Notes under the pieces: model-generated
What the model was told of the DNA's origin: nothing
Database searches by the model: none
The model's input: the letters and a program-made list of their open reading frames with translations, nothing else
In this document: positions 63,691-64,000 of the stretch, piece after piece
Position numbering within the stretch: position 1 is the first letter of the stretch
How the letters are laid out: each line of letters starts with the position of its first letter
Assembly: GCA_037013685.1 (NCBI GenBank)
Contig: CM072892.1
Location: 124,001 to 188,000, forward strand
Direction: 5' to 3'
DNA: 64,000 nucleotides
Source of the DNA: Acridotheres tristis
Lineage: Eukaryota; Chordata; Aves; Passeriformes; Sturnidae
Position numbers and translations under genes: made by a program

Positions 63691-64000
63691 TCATCAGAGC
63701 ACAGCACTGCACAGCAGCCCTGGGCCTTTCCCTGGGGTACAGGTTGGCACCTCAAAACACAAGAATGTCTGTTCTCAGAGATGGAAAATGGGGCTGCCCA
63801 TGGTGCCAGCAGCCCTCTCCTCGTGTAAGATCTGCCCCAGCTCCATGCCACAAATCAGCAAGCCCCTGGCAGTCCCTGCCTGCTCTGGCCTCTGCCTGCC
63901 TTGGGAACACCAGTCCCAGTGCCTGGAGGTGACAAAGACACCTGTCAGAAGAAAACAGCCTTTTGCAGGTGACAGGGTCTTTTTTGGACAGGCTATTTTT
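63691..64000. other. GC-rich non-coding end of the window
   Basis: A plus-strand open frame crosses most of it but has no splice support or recognisable product. Confidence 0.4.

Overview
The window looks like vertebrate, very probably bird (perhaps passerine), nuclear DNA that is almost entirely non-coding. The evidence is three 3'-type ends of CR1 LINEs carrying the avian AATCATAGAAT signature, one CR1 reverse-transcriptase fragment, a solo LTR of avian endogenous-retrovirus style, no mammalian SINEs, AT-rich unique DNA interspersed with GC-rich patches, and many GC-rich minisatellites. There are no operons, ribosome binding sites or prokaryotic gene layout. Nearly all long open frames are chance frames in GC-rich DNA or products of tandem repeats.

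Layout. 1-18.9 kb is mostly unique DNA, with a small 12-bp repeat near 5.8 kb and a minus-strand CR1 reverse-transcriptase fragment at 6.50-6.79 kb that lies inside an unusually long open frame. At 18.96-19.29 kb sits a CpG-rich heptamer (GGGATNC) satellite. 19.3-35 kb is unique DNA with a 17-bp minisatellite at 25.06 kb, a CR1 3' stub at 26.95 kb and a GA-rich tract at 29.35 kb. At 34,998-35,590 lies a well-preserved 593-bp solo LTR on the minus strand, flanked by a GGAC target-site duplication. 35.6-53.5 kb is unique DNA with one longer CR1 3' end at 44.1-44.6 kb. 53.5-61.9 kb holds six minisatellites (41, 13, 17, 11, 60 and 15 bp units), several of them hairpin-prone or G-rich. The right end carries another CR1 3' end at 63.5 kb.

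Genes. I recognise no gene with confidence. The best hint of a host gene is a set of minus-strand open segments between 40.2 and 46.5 kb with good splice-site motifs. Three of the four are consecutive in compatible phase (46,345-46,531 to 43,089-43,232 to 42,173-42,399), and a Ser/Pro/Lys-rich one lies at 40,241-40,521. They are given as low-confidence candidate exons. Two isolated plus-strand candidates (14,506-14,769 and 58,060-58,278) are also listed. The rest is best read as intronic or intergenic DNA.
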